The notes: a model not told the origin generated them from the letters alone. A stretch of 55,370 nt of DNA from JBBRSL01 sp038245435 (GCA_038245435.1 JBBRSL010000002.1:1-55370), one strand, 5' to 3'; counted from the stretch's first letter, positions 24,849-34,196 are shown. Translations and numbers: made by a program.

Positions 24849-26057
24849 CTAGTTAGTGTTTAGGGCTTCAACAATTCGGCCCACAATAACAACATTACCT
24901 TGGGCGTTAACAGCTAGTGCATATGCGCCTTTTGACTGTGTGCCATCGGCATCTCGTTCGTTATAAAAGGTATCTTTTGCTACGCTGGTGCTATAAAACT
25001 TTTCGGCATGCTTAAGCATTTCGGGCATAACTGCAAACACCGGTAATTGCTCATCTGCTATCTGGCGTGCTGGTAACATAGGCGCTAACGCGACAGAATC
25101 TTTATATATTCTATTGTGCTCTATCTTTGTGTAATCGCTCGATACCGCACCCGCAACAAGCAATTGCGTTGCCTGCTCTTCGGCAGTATCTTGCTCGTAA
25201 TATGTATCGTGTAGGGCAGCCGTAGTAACGCCAAACATGTGAATGCCGTTGCAAAGCGAGCCAGCGGTTGCTTCATCTAGCTCTAGCTCGCCAATAGCAG
25301 AACCTAAATTAGTGTCGTACACGGTAATTGCTTGGTCATTTTTGATAAGTGCTACCGTGCCACTGCGATAAACATCGGGTACTTGGCTAAGTAATGGTTG
25401 CAACAAGCCCATCACAGGCGCAGAAATCTCTTTAATATGCTTTTTGTAATCATTGTCTGCAACTTGCCTTTTTGTATCTTTGTTCAGCATTGTTTTGCGC
25501 GATACTTGCATAAAAGCTTGCGAAGTAACCTGGCCTTCGTTGTCTACCTGTAATAGGTAAGTTCGCGAGGCAGCTGGCGGGTACCAAGCATATGGTTCGC
25601 CCTTAAAGGCGCGGGGTTTGTCGTTATTAAAATTAAGCGGCCTAATAAGCAGCAACTTATTATGTGCGCTTGGTATACTTTCGCCCGAATCAAGCACCAT
25701 ATTGCCTATGCTCGTTAGCAATGTGCCATCGTGCAAGTCTTTAGACGTATAAGATTCAACTTTTGGCGCAGCGCAGCGGGCACCTTGTTTAGCGTAAGCG
25801 CGTGCCAATGTTTTTTGATCAGCCTCGCTGAGGCTTAAAATACGTGACGTTGCTTGTAAGAAGTCGTTTAAGTAGTCGCTTTGTTGACCATCTGTTCTGT
25901 CTGGGTGGAGTGATTTTGTTACTGCGCGTCGCAAGCCATTAACCGCAATGGCAATGGCTTGCTCATCGCTCAATAACAATGCTTCAACTAATACTTTATC
26001 AAGCCCTGCTTTTTCAAAGGGATTACTAATACCAGTTGGAGCGTTTCTTTGAGCCAT
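24849..26057 (-). CDS. Hypothetical protein with J-domain-like N-terminus
   Basis: 402 aa. The segment LRRAVTKSLHPDRTDGQQS has the HPD tripeptide (residues 51-53) after a basic helix, and a helix ending in AYAKQG follows. This is the arrangement of helices II and III in DnaJ J-domains, though no Gly/Phe or zinc region follows. The remaining 300 residues are unrecognised. It starts 6 nt after gene 26064-26846, so they are likely an operon. Hsp70 interaction is inference. Confidence 0.6.
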   Translation of the reverse strand: MAQRNAPTGISNPFEKAGLDKVLVEALLLSDEQAIAIAVNGLRRAVTKSLHPDRTDGQQSDYLNDFLQATSRILSLSEADQKTLARAYAKQGARCAAPKVESYTSKDLHDGTLLTSIGNMVLDSGESIPSAHNKLLLIRPLNFNNDKPRAFKGEPYAWYPPAASRTYLLQVDNEGQVTSQAFMQVSRKTMLNKDTKRQVADNDYKKHIKEISAPVMGLLQPLLSQVPDVYRSGTVALIKNDQAITVYDTNLGSAIGELELDEATAGSLCNGIHMFGVTTAALHDTYYEQDTAEEQATQLLVAGAVSSDYTKIEHNRIYKDSVALAPMLPARQIADEQLPVFAVMPEMLKHAEKFYSTSVAKDTFYNERDADGTQSKGAYALAVNAQGNVVIVGRIVEALNTN

Positions 26058-26063
26058 GGGTTT

Positions 26064-26846
26064 TTAGCTTAGGCCAAATAGTTCGGTGTCGACTTCGTCT
26101 GCTTCGATATTTGTGCGCTCTGCGAAGTCTTCCATTCTTTCTTCTACACTAAGTGCAATATCGCTTGCACTTAGTGGGTTAACTTCGGCTGCGCGAGTTT
26201 TAAACACGCTCGAACCGCTAATTTCGCGAATGCGGCGTCCTGATACTGGTCCGTCAAGTGGGTCGTCCTCTACAATTCGTTGTTCGACAACAGAATCATA
26301 AATGCTAATGCGGCCTGCAATCATTTGAATATCGGTATCATTTAGTGGGCTAACAAGTGAAACGCCAGATGCGTCAGCGGCACGCACAATAGACGCTAAA
26401 GAAATACTGCTATCTCCGTAAGATATTTCGTCATGGGCGCTTAGTGCAACCGCAAGTTCTTTTGGCGTTAAGGCGCGGTCTAATTTGCTAAAGTCACCGT
26501 GTTTTAAGTATTTAATCGAAGCGCTCGGCTTGATAGTGCTAAACATTATAGCGTCTGTTAAAACTTCTGCGTCTGCTGTAGTTTCAATTATTCCGTCGTT
26601 AACGGCGTTTTCTACTGAAATAATAGTGTCAAGCATGTGGGCAAGTTCTTTTTGCGCTGGTGTGCGTTCGCGGCGCGGTGTTTGGCGTGCAATAGATGCT
26701 TCTGCAAATAATACATCGGGGCCAGTTGCGGCAAGCTCTGCATGCGTTGATATAAATGTTTCAACTGCAGTTGCGTACACGCTTTCACGTAGTGTTACTA
26801 AATCGCCTTTTGGGCGTAATGATAGGTCTTTATCGCCTGTAACCAT
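26064..26846 (-). CDS. Hypothetical protein, 260 aa
   Basis: Not recognised. Soluble, acidic, with Ser- and Ala-rich helices (EVLTDAIMFSTIKPSASI, NPLSASDIALSVEER). GGAGT lies close before the ATG at 26844-26846. Probably cotranscribed with the J-domain-like gene. Confidence 0.6.
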   Translation of the reverse strand: MVTGDKDLSLRPKGDLVTLRESVYATAVETFISTHAELAATGPDVLFAEASIARQTPRRERTPAQKELAHMLDTIISVENAVNDGIIETTADAEVLTDAIMFSTIKPSASIKYLKHGDFSKLDRALTPKELAVALSAHDEISYGDSSISLASIVRAADASGVSLVSPLNDTDIQMIAGRISIYDSVVEQRIVEDDPLDGPVSGRRIREISGSSVFKTRAAEVNPLSASDIALSVEERMEDFAERTNIEADEVDTELFGLS

Positions 26847-26930
26847 TATGTTTACTCCATAAATTAAGTTAAAAACATATTACCATAAAAATATAAAAAA
26901 GTCAATACCTGACAAAGGTAGACAAAAGTT

Positions 26931-27845
26931 CTATTCTTCGTCGCCCGAGTAAATAATGCCAAGCAGCGATGCTACCAACTTTACTTGACGTATTTCTTCT
27001 AAATTTGACTCTATCTCGCCAATTTCTTCACTAAATAATGCGGCATCTGTCAGGTTCTTAAATTTTAACGACATAGCTAGCGCAAACGAACGGATAGCGG
27101 CAATATCAACTTTGCCATCAGTTTGCGCTAAAATCTGTTCGACAAGCGCCTCTGATTCAAGCCTAACATTGTTCATAATAAAGTCGAGCACGGTATAAAT
27201 TAACTCGGGGGGTAGCTCTGCTTCAATGAGTGCTTTAGTAAAGTCCTCAAATTCGCTAGGCATATCGCTTTTGTAATAGTGGTTTAGGTACACAAGTTTG
27301 CCATTTTCAAAAAATATAGCTACCGCTTTGCCTGCTGCATCTACTGTTTCGGCTAGCATAATTGCATTACCTGTATCTGTTTTTGCGCTGGTAACGGTTA
27401 GCTTAATCGACCTTTCATCGTCAAGTGTGTGTATATATTCTTGATATATAACATCAGTCATCTCAAATATGTGGTCGCTAATATCTTCGCTGCTCGCATC
27501 AACTAACGCGCTCGGGTTAGTTAGTATCGTGTGCATATAGTGCAGGTTTTGGGCAATACTATCCATGTATACAGTACGAAGATTTTTTATTAGACTTAAG
27601 CCTTTCAAGGCTGCAAGCTGATCGGTAGCAATTTGAAAAGTCTCATTTGGGTCTTCTTGTGATTCGATTTGAAACTTAAGGCCAGCAATGTCGCCAAAGC
27701 TGCCATTTTTATAGCTATCAGCAATCAAATACATGTCTGCCGAGATTACTTTTCTAAAACGATCTACTTCTGCAAATGCTTCAGCTGCATCAACTTCGTA
27801 TACCTTTGTAAACTCTGCGCCTTCGCCTATATCTTTGTGTCTCAT
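26931..27845 (-). CDS. Hypothetical protein, 304 aa
   Basis: Not recognised. Acidic and mostly helical, without membrane segments. TATAAT lies 8 nt before the ATG (leaderless). It is divergent from the hydrolase-like gene at 27946 across a 100-bp gap that holds both promoters. Confidence 0.6.
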   Translation of the reverse strand: MRHKDIGEGAEFTKVYEVDAAEAFAEVDRFRKVISADMYLIADSYKNGSFGDIAGLKFQIESQEDPNETFQIATDQLAALKGLSLIKNLRTVYMDSIAQNLHYMHTILTNPSALVDASSEDISDHIFEMTDVIYQEYIHTLDDERSIKLTVTSAKTDTGNAIMLAETVDAAGKAVAIFFENGKLVYLNHYYKSDMPSEFEDFTKALIEAELPPELIYTVLDFIMNNVRLESEALVEQILAQTDGKVDIAAIRSFALAMSLKFKNLTDAALFSEEIGEIESNLEEIRQVKLVASLLGIIYSGDEE

Positions 27846-27908
27846 ATAAATATATTATATCACAATAATCAATAATATCAATTATGATAATTGTGAACGG
27901 TAGACAAA

Positions 27909-27937
27909 TTGACAAAAACAGCAAAGAGTAGTATAAA
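27909..27937 (+). promoter_or_regulatory. Sigma-70 promoter of gene 27946-29085
   Basis: TTGACA (27909-27914), 17-nt spacer, TATAAA (27932-27937). The predicted start of transcription falls on or next to the ATG at 27946, a clear leaderless example. Confidence 0.8.
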
Positions 27938-27945
27938 TTAGCATT

Positions 27946-29085
27946 ATGAATGTGGCGCGTAACTTTTATTCTGCTAAGGCTGAACACCCTATAACTTTGG
28001 TGCAAGGTGCAAATGGTACCCTTACCCAAAGCGAAATACTGCTGCCTGTTAATGGCCTATATATTGGTGATGAAATTCCGGCCGAGCTACAAGAACGGTT
28101 TGGCGCTGCTATCGAAACTTTGTATTCGTCAATTAAGCCTGCCACCGTAAACCAAAACGGCGCCGAATACACCTTTGAGCTTGGGCACATCCCTGCTACC
28201 GCACCCGATGTCGATGGTGCCGCTACGCTACGGGCTGCTACCTACCAAAGTAGCTTAACCGGCAATAAAGGTAATGGCTTTGAAGTCGCGGCCGATGCTG
28301 TGTTTAACCCTGCTAAAGCCATTGGTTATGTTGCATCTATTGGCATGGGCTTATCTACAGGCTTAACGAGTGCCGAACGAACGTACCTCAAACGATACGG
28401 TCGTCTTTTAGTAGACGGCGAAAATGGCGAGGTTATACCTTTGCCGGTAGTTTCTGCTTTCAATACTGCGCTAAAGCAATATGGTTTAGATGTAGATTCG
28501 CTGTATAGCGATTCTGCTGGCGCAATACTTAATATGGCCTATGGTGCAGCGTATGGTGATGGCCACATAACAACTGCGCATCAAAATGTACGCACTGGTA
28601 TTTTTGACCGTACGGTGCCACAGCTACTAAATGGCACGATACGCGTAGAGGGCCAGCGTTCTGGCGAAATTGCAAAACATTCTACCGATGCCATACGCAT
28701 GCGACAACAAGTACTAGACTTTACAAATGTGCACCTTGGCGCCGATTTTGAATCAAAAAATTATAAGCCTAAAAAATCGGTAAAAATGTTAGGCGCATAC
28801 GCCGTTGGGCTAGGCAAAGGGCCAAACCAAGGCGACCCACTGCTGGCCGACAGCATTGCTTTTGTACGAGCTAACCCCGAAGCTAAAATGTTGTTTACCG
28901 CAGGCAGGCTAGACCCTCTCGCCGAAGATGCGCACTTAGACGCACGAATGCAGCAAATTGTGCAAGCTGTATCGGCAGCCGGTGGCGAAAAAGTCATGGC
29001 CGCCGTTATGGATGATTGTTCGCACTCCATTCAAACGCACTACCCGCAGTTTTTGCGAACTCTCGCTAAAGTCGCACTACAGTAG
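27946..29085 (+). CDS. Alpha/beta-hydrolase-like protein
   Basis: 379 aa. Candidate nucleophile elbow SDSAGAI (first Gly replaced by Ser), Asp in TAGRLDPLAED and His in DDCSHSIQTHYPQF appear in the order and spacing of an alpha/beta-hydrolase triad. No signal peptide. The substrate is unknown and the altered elbow lowers confidence. Expressed from the promoter above without a leader. Confidence 0.55.
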   Translation: MNVARNFYSAKAEHPITLVQGANGTLTQSEILLPVNGLYIGDEIPAELQERFGAAIETLYSSIKPATVNQNGAEYTFELGHIPATAPDVDGAATLRAATYQSSLTGNKGNGFEVAADAVFNPAKAIGYVASIGMGLSTGLTSAERTYLKRYGRLLVDGENGEVIPLPVVSAFNTALKQYGLDVDSLYSDSAGAILNMAYGAAYGDGHITTAHQNVRTGIFDRTVPQLLNGTIRVEGQRSGEIAKHSTDAIRMRQQVLDFTNVHLGADFESKNYKPKKSVKMLGAYAVGLGKGPNQGDPLLADSIAFVRANPEAKMLFTAGRLDPLAEDAHLDARMQQIVQAVSAAGGEKVMAAVMDDCSHSIQTHYPQFLRTLAKVALQ

Positions 29086-29152
29086 TAGCTACTAAATCAA
29101 AAGCTGACCCAGCCGCGATTAAGTACCCAAAACGCGTGCGCTGTTTTAAATT

Positions 29153-29266
29153 TTAGAGATTTCGCAAGAGGCTTTCTTGTGAGGCTTTTTCGTCAAGCTT
29201 AGTGTTCACTTCTGTTCTGAAGTCTTCGATATACTTAAATAATTTCGTAAATTGATCATCGTCCAT
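29153..29266 (-). CDS. Small helical protein, 37 aa
   Basis: ATG at 29264-29266 with TATACT 6 nt upstream (leaderless). The product MDDDQFTKLFKYIEDFRTEV then NTKLDEKASQESLLRNL is an acidic heptad-like helix. It looks like the N-terminal part of the small 'MDDxQF' coiled-coil proteins I recall from Saccharibacteria, so it may be a shortened copy. Confidence 0.5.
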   Translation of the reverse strand: MDDDQFTKLFKYIEDFRTEVNTKLDEKASQESLLRNL

Positions 29267-29299
29267 AATTTTAGTATATCACTTAGTGGCTAAAGTTAT

Positions 29300-29842
29300 T
29301 TACGAGCCGACGCACACGGGTGTGGGTGATTTTTCTAGCTGAATGTACAGCGAAAATGCGCGCTCAGATACTGTACCGCTGCAGTCTTTGCCTGCAATGT
29401 ATATGGCGTTTGTGGTAGTTGCTGTGCCCTCTGTTGATATGTTATTAATTTGCACTAAACCAGTGGCACTTAGGCTAGTTCCGGCCGGCAAACTGCCGCT
29501 GTTGCTTGTTTGGTATTCGGTAACGCGCGATGCCAATAGTGCCATATCGTTATTACGGGCAGTATCGCGCGAGCTTTTTTGCAGTGCTGGTATGGCCATA
29601 AAAAGTACAAGTATTAATAAAAAGCTTAGTACTACGCCAATACTACCCAGCACAATGCCGGTAATGGCTTTTTTGCGCCCAGCCGACTTTAGCGAAAGCG
29701 ACCCAAAAATTATTGCTAAAACACCAAGTAGCGCCCCAACAAACCAAAATATAGCCGTTAAAATAGACACAATACCCAAAACAAGCGAAGCGGTTGAATA
29801 GTTTTTTACAGTGTTTTGTACCGGCGTGTTAGCTTCGTCCAT
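29300..29842 (-). CDS. DUF4190-like membrane protein fused to a pilin-like domain
   Basis: 180 aa. Two closely spaced membrane segments with Gly-rich turns (LVLGIVSILTAIFWFVGALL, GIVLGSIGVVLSFLLIL) match DUF4190-type proteins. ALQKSSRDTARNNDMALLAS followed by RVTEYQTSNSGSLP then resembles the helix of type IV pilin-like proteins, ending in an exported Cys-containing domain. AAAGGAG lies before the ATG. May be a surface subunit. Confidence 0.7.
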   Translation of the reverse strand: MDEANTPVQNTVKNYSTASLVLGIVSILTAIFWFVGALLGVLAIIFGSLSLKSAGRKKAITGIVLGSIGVVLSFLLILVLFMAIPALQKSSRDTARNNDMALLASRVTEYQTSNSGSLPAGTSLSATGLVQINNISTEGTATTTNAIYIAGKDCSGTVSERAFSLYIQLEKSPTPVCVGS

Positions 29843-29961
29843 GGTGCTCCTTTGATTAGTTGTTTATATAGTAGCCTAAAGAGTGCTAAATACCCGCCAA
29901 AACCGCAGTTTCTATGCAATTAATTGCAATATTATGGGGTGGTCGGACCCTTACTCGCTGC

Positions 29962-31221
29962 TTAACCTTTCTTCTTTGCTTTATTGGCTTGCCTCATTGA
30001 ATTTGTCATCCAAGTAGCTTTTATCATCCATTGCGTATCCTGTATTGCTCCTGGGTACAGGGTATTAATGATTTCACAGATCTCTTTTATCATTATGGCC
30101 GAGCTATCAACGGCCTTAAATGATTCGTTAGGTGTTACTCTGGTTCGTTCTATTTCGTGATTCAATGCATTTCGTTTCTTTCTGCAAGACTGATTCCATA
30201 CACTATATTGAATCGCATTCTTGAATTTTGCAGGCGACTTGTTAAGCTCAATAGCTAGATCTTTAACAAGATCATCAATTCTATTGTGGTTCTTCGCCCT
30301 CGCACGAGCTTTAATGTTTGCAAGTCCTTTTGACAACAGCAATTTGTATAGCAAGAAACGCATGGATAGCTCAACATAGTGATCGGCAAATATTATTGCT
30401 GAGTCGTCTTTACCGTTACATCTTGCATCAATTGCTTCGTTCAATTTGCTTACGAGCCACAACGGAAATGAATCTCCGTTAGAGTCGGCTGCATGAATAG
30501 TCCTAAAGTTATTAAGCTCATTTTCGTCAACCATTCTTGACTGAAAAAGCTCACCCATGAGGTGATCGTGGAGCCCGAGTGTGCCTTTCTCTATAATTTT
30601 TGGGTTGGGAAACTCAGAAAAGATTATATGCACAAAGCCTGGGGTACCTAGAGCGGACTGGGCCTGTAAGGTATGGCTGTGCCTCCAAGGCGTTGCCTTG
30701 TAAGCGTTAATCACACTATTAAGAGCGAGTAGTGCTTGGTCGTATATCTTATGCAAGTCCGGAAAATTCTCTAACTTACTGTCTTTGTCGTTAAGCTCCT
30801 CGCTCACGAGAGTTATAAGCGCGTAGCTTAGTTGGAGTAATACGTTTTTTTCTCCAAGCTTTATTCTAGGGTTGTAGTTATCGAGCGTAACACAGCTAAA
30901 ACCGTCTACTACACCAGTACTCTCGTTTTTAGAAACAAGAGAAGCATAATACGGAGTCGGTAGTGGTATATATGCGGTCAACGGTACAAGAAAACTCAAC
31001 CCTTTTCTAGCGGTAATCTTTGTAATTTTTAGTTGATGGGATGTCTCTCTTACACCTTTATATTGTGCTTTAATTATATCCTCTATCTTGACCGTTTCCT
31101 CTATAGCAAGAAGTGGTAATATATCAACTATACTCGGTATCGCAGGCTCGCCATCATGGTCAAGCGCTTCAAAATCTTTTGGCAATTCCTGGGGCTGTTT
31201 ATTTTTTTTCTTGTCGATCAT
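29962..31221 (-). CDS. Hypothetical protein, 419 aa
   Basis: Not recognised. Large soluble protein with a helical C-terminal half (FADHYVELSMRFLLYKLLL; KNRNALNHEIER-like basic segment). TAAAAT lies 6 nt before the ATG (leaderless). It borders a degraded gene and the helicase/MazG operon, so it may belong to the same accessory region; a HEPN-like helical domain is possible but unproven. Confidence 0.6.
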   Translation of the reverse strand: MIDKKKNKQPQELPKDFEALDHDGEPAIPSIVDILPLLAIEETVKIEDIIKAQYKGVRETSHQLKITKITARKGLSFLVPLTAYIPLPTPYYASLVSKNESTGVVDGFSCVTLDNYNPRIKLGEKNVLLQLSYALITLVSEELNDKDSKLENFPDLHKIYDQALLALNSVINAYKATPWRHSHTLQAQSALGTPGFVHIIFSEFPNPKIIEKGTLGLHDHLMGELFQSRMVDENELNNFRTIHAADSNGDSFPLWLVSKLNEAIDARCNGKDDSAIIFADHYVELSMRFLLYKLLLSKGLANIKARARAKNHNRIDDLVKDLAIELNKSPAKFKNAIQYSVWNQSCRKKRNALNHEIERTRVTPNESFKAVDSSAIMIKEICEIINTLYPGAIQDTQWMIKATWMTNSMRQANKAKKKG

Positions 31222-31330
31222 GTATATATTTTATGACTTTTGCTGATATATGTCAGGCATAAGCACCTTACTTGTCGGACAGCTCCAAATTCTAGACTTA
31301 TGAACATCACTTGAAATTTAAAAAATCGTG

Positions 31331-31591
31331 CTACTTTTGAATGATGTTAAGTGCTTTATGTAGTGTATTGCTGCAATCGACTACGTTAATTGAATGAGCA
31401 TATTTAAATGACTCTTGTGAAAATTTGTCCTCGATCAACTTTCGGACAAATCACGGATTGGTAATGTGTTTATTCCGGCACGCTCCATCGTCCTTTAGCC
31501 CGATGTCGCCGTTACTCACCGAAGCCCGATAAATCAAAATACACTGCCTCGCAGCCAAGCATTCGAACTTGCTAAACTGTTCGGAGTGTAT
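31331..31591 (-). pseudogene. Degraded gene remnant with in-frame TGA
   Basis: The 400-nt gap between 31221 and 31621 contains 86 coding-like codons without a start. They read IHSEQFSKFECLAARQCILI and onward to DCSNTLHKALNIIQK, ending in TAG at 31331, with a TGA at 31451-31453 in mid-frame (ITNP-stop-FVRKLIEDKF). Coding-like composition on both sides of the TGA in one frame supports a decayed gene. The original family is not recognised. Confidence 0.5.
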
Positions 31592-31620
31592 TTATTACTT
31601 GGCTATAAGTTAATGGTTGC

Positions 31621-33489
31621 TTATGCTGACGGTCTAGAATTTAGAAATTCCTTAAAGTAAGCCTGAGTCTCTTTATCTGTGCAATAAACATAGCATCCTT
31701 TTTGGCCGCGAGTCATAAGCGTACGGTAGGTATTTTTTATTATCGAATCAAGCCTTAGTTTAGTCGTTTCAGGATCTTCTTTAATTTTTTGCTTCCATCC
31801 ACTAACCGACTTATCTGACGTTGCTCTTTTTGTGACATCGGTAATTATTTCGCCATCTCTATAAACGAGGTCTGAGCCAATAATTACGCCAACGTAGTCA
31901 AGCTCAAGGCCTTGTACTGTATGAATACAGCCAACTTGCTCAACAGAATTTGGGTGAATTAACCATGATTGTCCCTGGGATTTTAAATTCCAAGTAGCTT
32001 CAAAATCGCCTATGACAATATCTTTAAGTACGGGCTTATTTGCGCTTTTCCAGTTCCAGCAATATCCGGCAACCATACGTGATTTGTTGTTTGTCTTATT
32101 CTTAAGCTTTATTGCATCAAATAAATCTTGGGGGTCATCAAATACCTTAAAGCCATAATTGATATCTTCAAGGGTTTCATTAGCAGTTTTTCTAATTTGC
32201 AAAGTATTGTCGAGCCATGCCAAATAACCGTCAGAGCCGTTGCACCTAAACTGTGATTCTAGTTGCATTTCTGTTGTCTCAGCCCTAAAGTGCATGCCCC
32301 AAAAATGTACTTCATCTTTATCACCTATATCTTTTAAGGTAACTTTTTGGTCTTCATCTATAAAGAATATACTCAGCTTTGACGAGTGAATAATCTCTTT
32401 GATCTGATTTTCGCCCAAATTATTAAATAAGCCAGATTTTTCGTTTAATCTATGTGCCTCATCAACGATTAGTACATCGAATGTATTTTTGGGTGTTGAA
32501 GTAAATGAGCCAGAGCCTCTAAACAGGTTAGCGATGTGCGATTTTTTGAGCGTCCCAGTCAGTTTTGCTTGATACACTTCCCTTGGTGCTGAATTGCGTG
32601 TTACATATTGAGCAAGGAGCCTGCGATTTGTGAGTTCTGTAAGTAAGTTAATTGCTAAGACTGATTTGCCTGTTACTGGCCCGCCTTGGATGATAAGAAT
32701 TTGTTTTTTATCTGAATTTTGTGCTTTATCTGCTAATTTTAGTGCAGTCTCGTAAGCTACTTTCTGATCATCAATCATTACGAATTCATCGTTGCCTGTC
32801 AGCATCGAAGCGAGTTGATCGGCAAGATTCTTTGAAGGTCGTATGCGGCCGTGGTCAATCCTGTACGTTAATTGGTTTTTGTCACCATATTTAATATTAT
32901 TTTTTAGAAACTCACGAAGCTTTACTGCATCTGGCTTTAAAAATACTGGTGCTTGCTCAAGATACTCATCGTAAAACGGGTTTGTAATAACGTCGTCTGG
33001 CTCGTAGTTGTGAAGGTATGCGCATGGAACGAGGTTAATCTCTTCCTCTTCAACGGTTTGATTGAAATCTTCGAGTAGCCTTTTGTAAGACCACGCCTGA
33101 TATGAGGGGTGTGATGTTTCTTTTATTCCGTGCTTAAACCTTGTTGAGACAACGGCATCTTTGTCTGTTATCTGAGCCTCTTGCCATTGCTTTAATTCAA
33201 TAAGAACTGCCGTATCTTGATTACTAGAGTTTTGGCCGGAAAGTATAAAATCGATTCGCTTAGAGGACTGAGGAATATGGTACTCGATTGACACACCGGC
33301 ATCGTTAGGAATCTCGGCATCGTTTAATACTCGCTCCATATACTGTAGTGAGTTTACCCATGAAGTAACTTCTGCCGGTCCTACACCATGCCCAGTAACC
33401 TGCTTAAAAGTTTTTAAGATAACGTTACCAATGTCATTCGACATGACGTCGTCAAGAAAAGCTTGCTTTGTAGATGAATAAACGATCAT
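31621..33489 (-). CDS. PD-(D/E)XK nuclease-helicase fusion (DUF2075)
   Basis: 622 aa. The N-terminal part has SSKRIDFILSG followed by VLIELKQW, the D...ExK core of a PD-(D/E)XK nuclease. The rest is a superfamily-1 ATPase of the DUF2075/Schlafen-helicase type: IIQGGPVTGKSVLAINLL (Walker A), VLIVDEAHRL (Walker B), a QFR motif, and TRGQKGCYVYC near the end. The start overlaps the MazG stop (TAATG). A nucleic-acid degrading or remodelling role in defence is likely by architecture and context, not proven. Confidence 0.85.
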   Translation of the reverse strand: MIVYSSTKQAFLDDVMSNDIGNVILKTFKQVTGHGVGPAEVTSWVNSLQYMERVLNDAEIPNDAGVSIEYHIPQSSKRIDFILSGQNSSNQDTAVLIELKQWQEAQITDKDAVVSTRFKHGIKETSHPSYQAWSYKRLLEDFNQTVEEEEINLVPCAYLHNYEPDDVITNPFYDEYLEQAPVFLKPDAVKLREFLKNNIKYGDKNQLTYRIDHGRIRPSKNLADQLASMLTGNDEFVMIDDQKVAYETALKLADKAQNSDKKQILIIQGGPVTGKSVLAINLLTELTNRRLLAQYVTRNSAPREVYQAKLTGTLKKSHIANLFRGSGSFTSTPKNTFDVLIVDEAHRLNEKSGLFNNLGENQIKEIIHSSKLSIFFIDEDQKVTLKDIGDKDEVHFWGMHFRAETTEMQLESQFRCNGSDGYLAWLDNTLQIRKTANETLEDINYGFKVFDDPQDLFDAIKLKNKTNNKSRMVAGYCWNWKSANKPVLKDIVIGDFEATWNLKSQGQSWLIHPNSVEQVGCIHTVQGLELDYVGVIIGSDLVYRDGEIITDVTKRATSDKSVSGWKQKIKEDPETTKLRLDSIIKNTYRTLMTRGQKGCYVYCTDKETQAYFKEFLNSRPSA

Positions 33490-33842
33490 TAATCGGCAAG
33501 TTCCGTGTATTTTTTGTGATTGCCTTTGGCTTTATCTTGGGGGTATTTAGCTTCGTTAATGTCCATTTTTCGCGCTAGGGCTTCAGAAACATCGATTTTA
33601 AGGTCATTCGCCAAAAGTAGTACCCAATACAGCACATCGGCAAGCTCTTCGCTCACCTCAGTCTTTTTATCTACTACGTGCTTTTGCATTTCGTCGGGTG
33701 ATTTCCACTGAAAATGCTCCAGTAACTCTGTGGCCTCTAAAACTAAAGATATAGCTACATCCTTGGGATTATGAAACTGCTTCCAGTCACGCGCATCTCG
33801 AAATGCAATAATTCTTGCCTGTAAATCAGTAATATCACTCAC
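33489..33842 (-). CDS. MazG-like nucleotide pyrophosphohydrolase
   Basis: 117 aa. An all-alpha NTP pyrophosphohydrolase with the metal-binding pattern ATELLEHFQW (ExxE) and EELADVLYW (ExxD). Family members hydrolyse (d)NTPs or (p)ppGpp. Coupled to the downstream helicase-nuclease by a TAATG overlap and overlapped by 8 bp with the upstream DUF6804 gene, forming a three-gene operon. Confidence 0.9.
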   Translation of the reverse strand: MSDITDLQARIIAFRDARDWKQFHNPKDVAISLVLEATELLEHFQWKSPDEMQKHVVDKKTEVSEELADVLYWVLLLANDLKIDVSEALARKMDINEAKYPQDKAKGNHKKYTELAD

Positions 33843-34185
33843 TTGAGCCTTCTATTTTCTTCATTTCTCGGTATTCTAGATAAAACACTAACGCTACAAT
33901 TAAAAAGTACAACCCTGAAATTAAATCTATGGTTTGCCAAGTCCCACGTTCGAGAGTTATTTTGAAAAAGGGATTGAATACCATAGCTATCAATGCTGAG
34001 ATTGTCGAAACTATATAGCTTTTAAATTGAAACGCAATAAACGCAGTAACTGCCCCCGTAAAACATATCGCAACTCTTAATAGATCATAATAGCCGTATT
34101 CGCGGTCACCTAGCGCGGCAACAAGCATTACTGCCGAGATTGTCGAAGCGATTATTCCATAAACTAACAACTCTGTACGTTTCAT
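33835..34185 (-). CDS. DUF6804-like four-helix membrane protein
   Basis: 116 aa with four membrane segments. REYGYYDLLRVAICF is the recurring motif of DUF6804 (assigned from memory). First gene of the MazG/helicase operon. TAGAAT lies 7 nt before the ATG (leaderless), immediately downstream of one copy of a 25-nt direct repeat. Confidence 0.65.
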   Translation of the reverse strand: MKRTELLVYGIIASTISAVMLVAALGDREYGYYDLLRVAICFTGAVTAFIAFQFKSYIVSTISALIAMVFNPFFKITLERGTWQTIDLISGLYFLIVALVFYLEYREMKKIEGSSE

Positions 34186-34196
34186 TACTCAAATTC

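Noticed and set aside
31552..31660. Plus-strand frame resembling the end of a helix-turn-helix regulator (ELAKLFGVYLLLG)
   Set aside because: Short, no start or upstream helix, and it is antisense to the better-supported minus-strand relic and helicase end.
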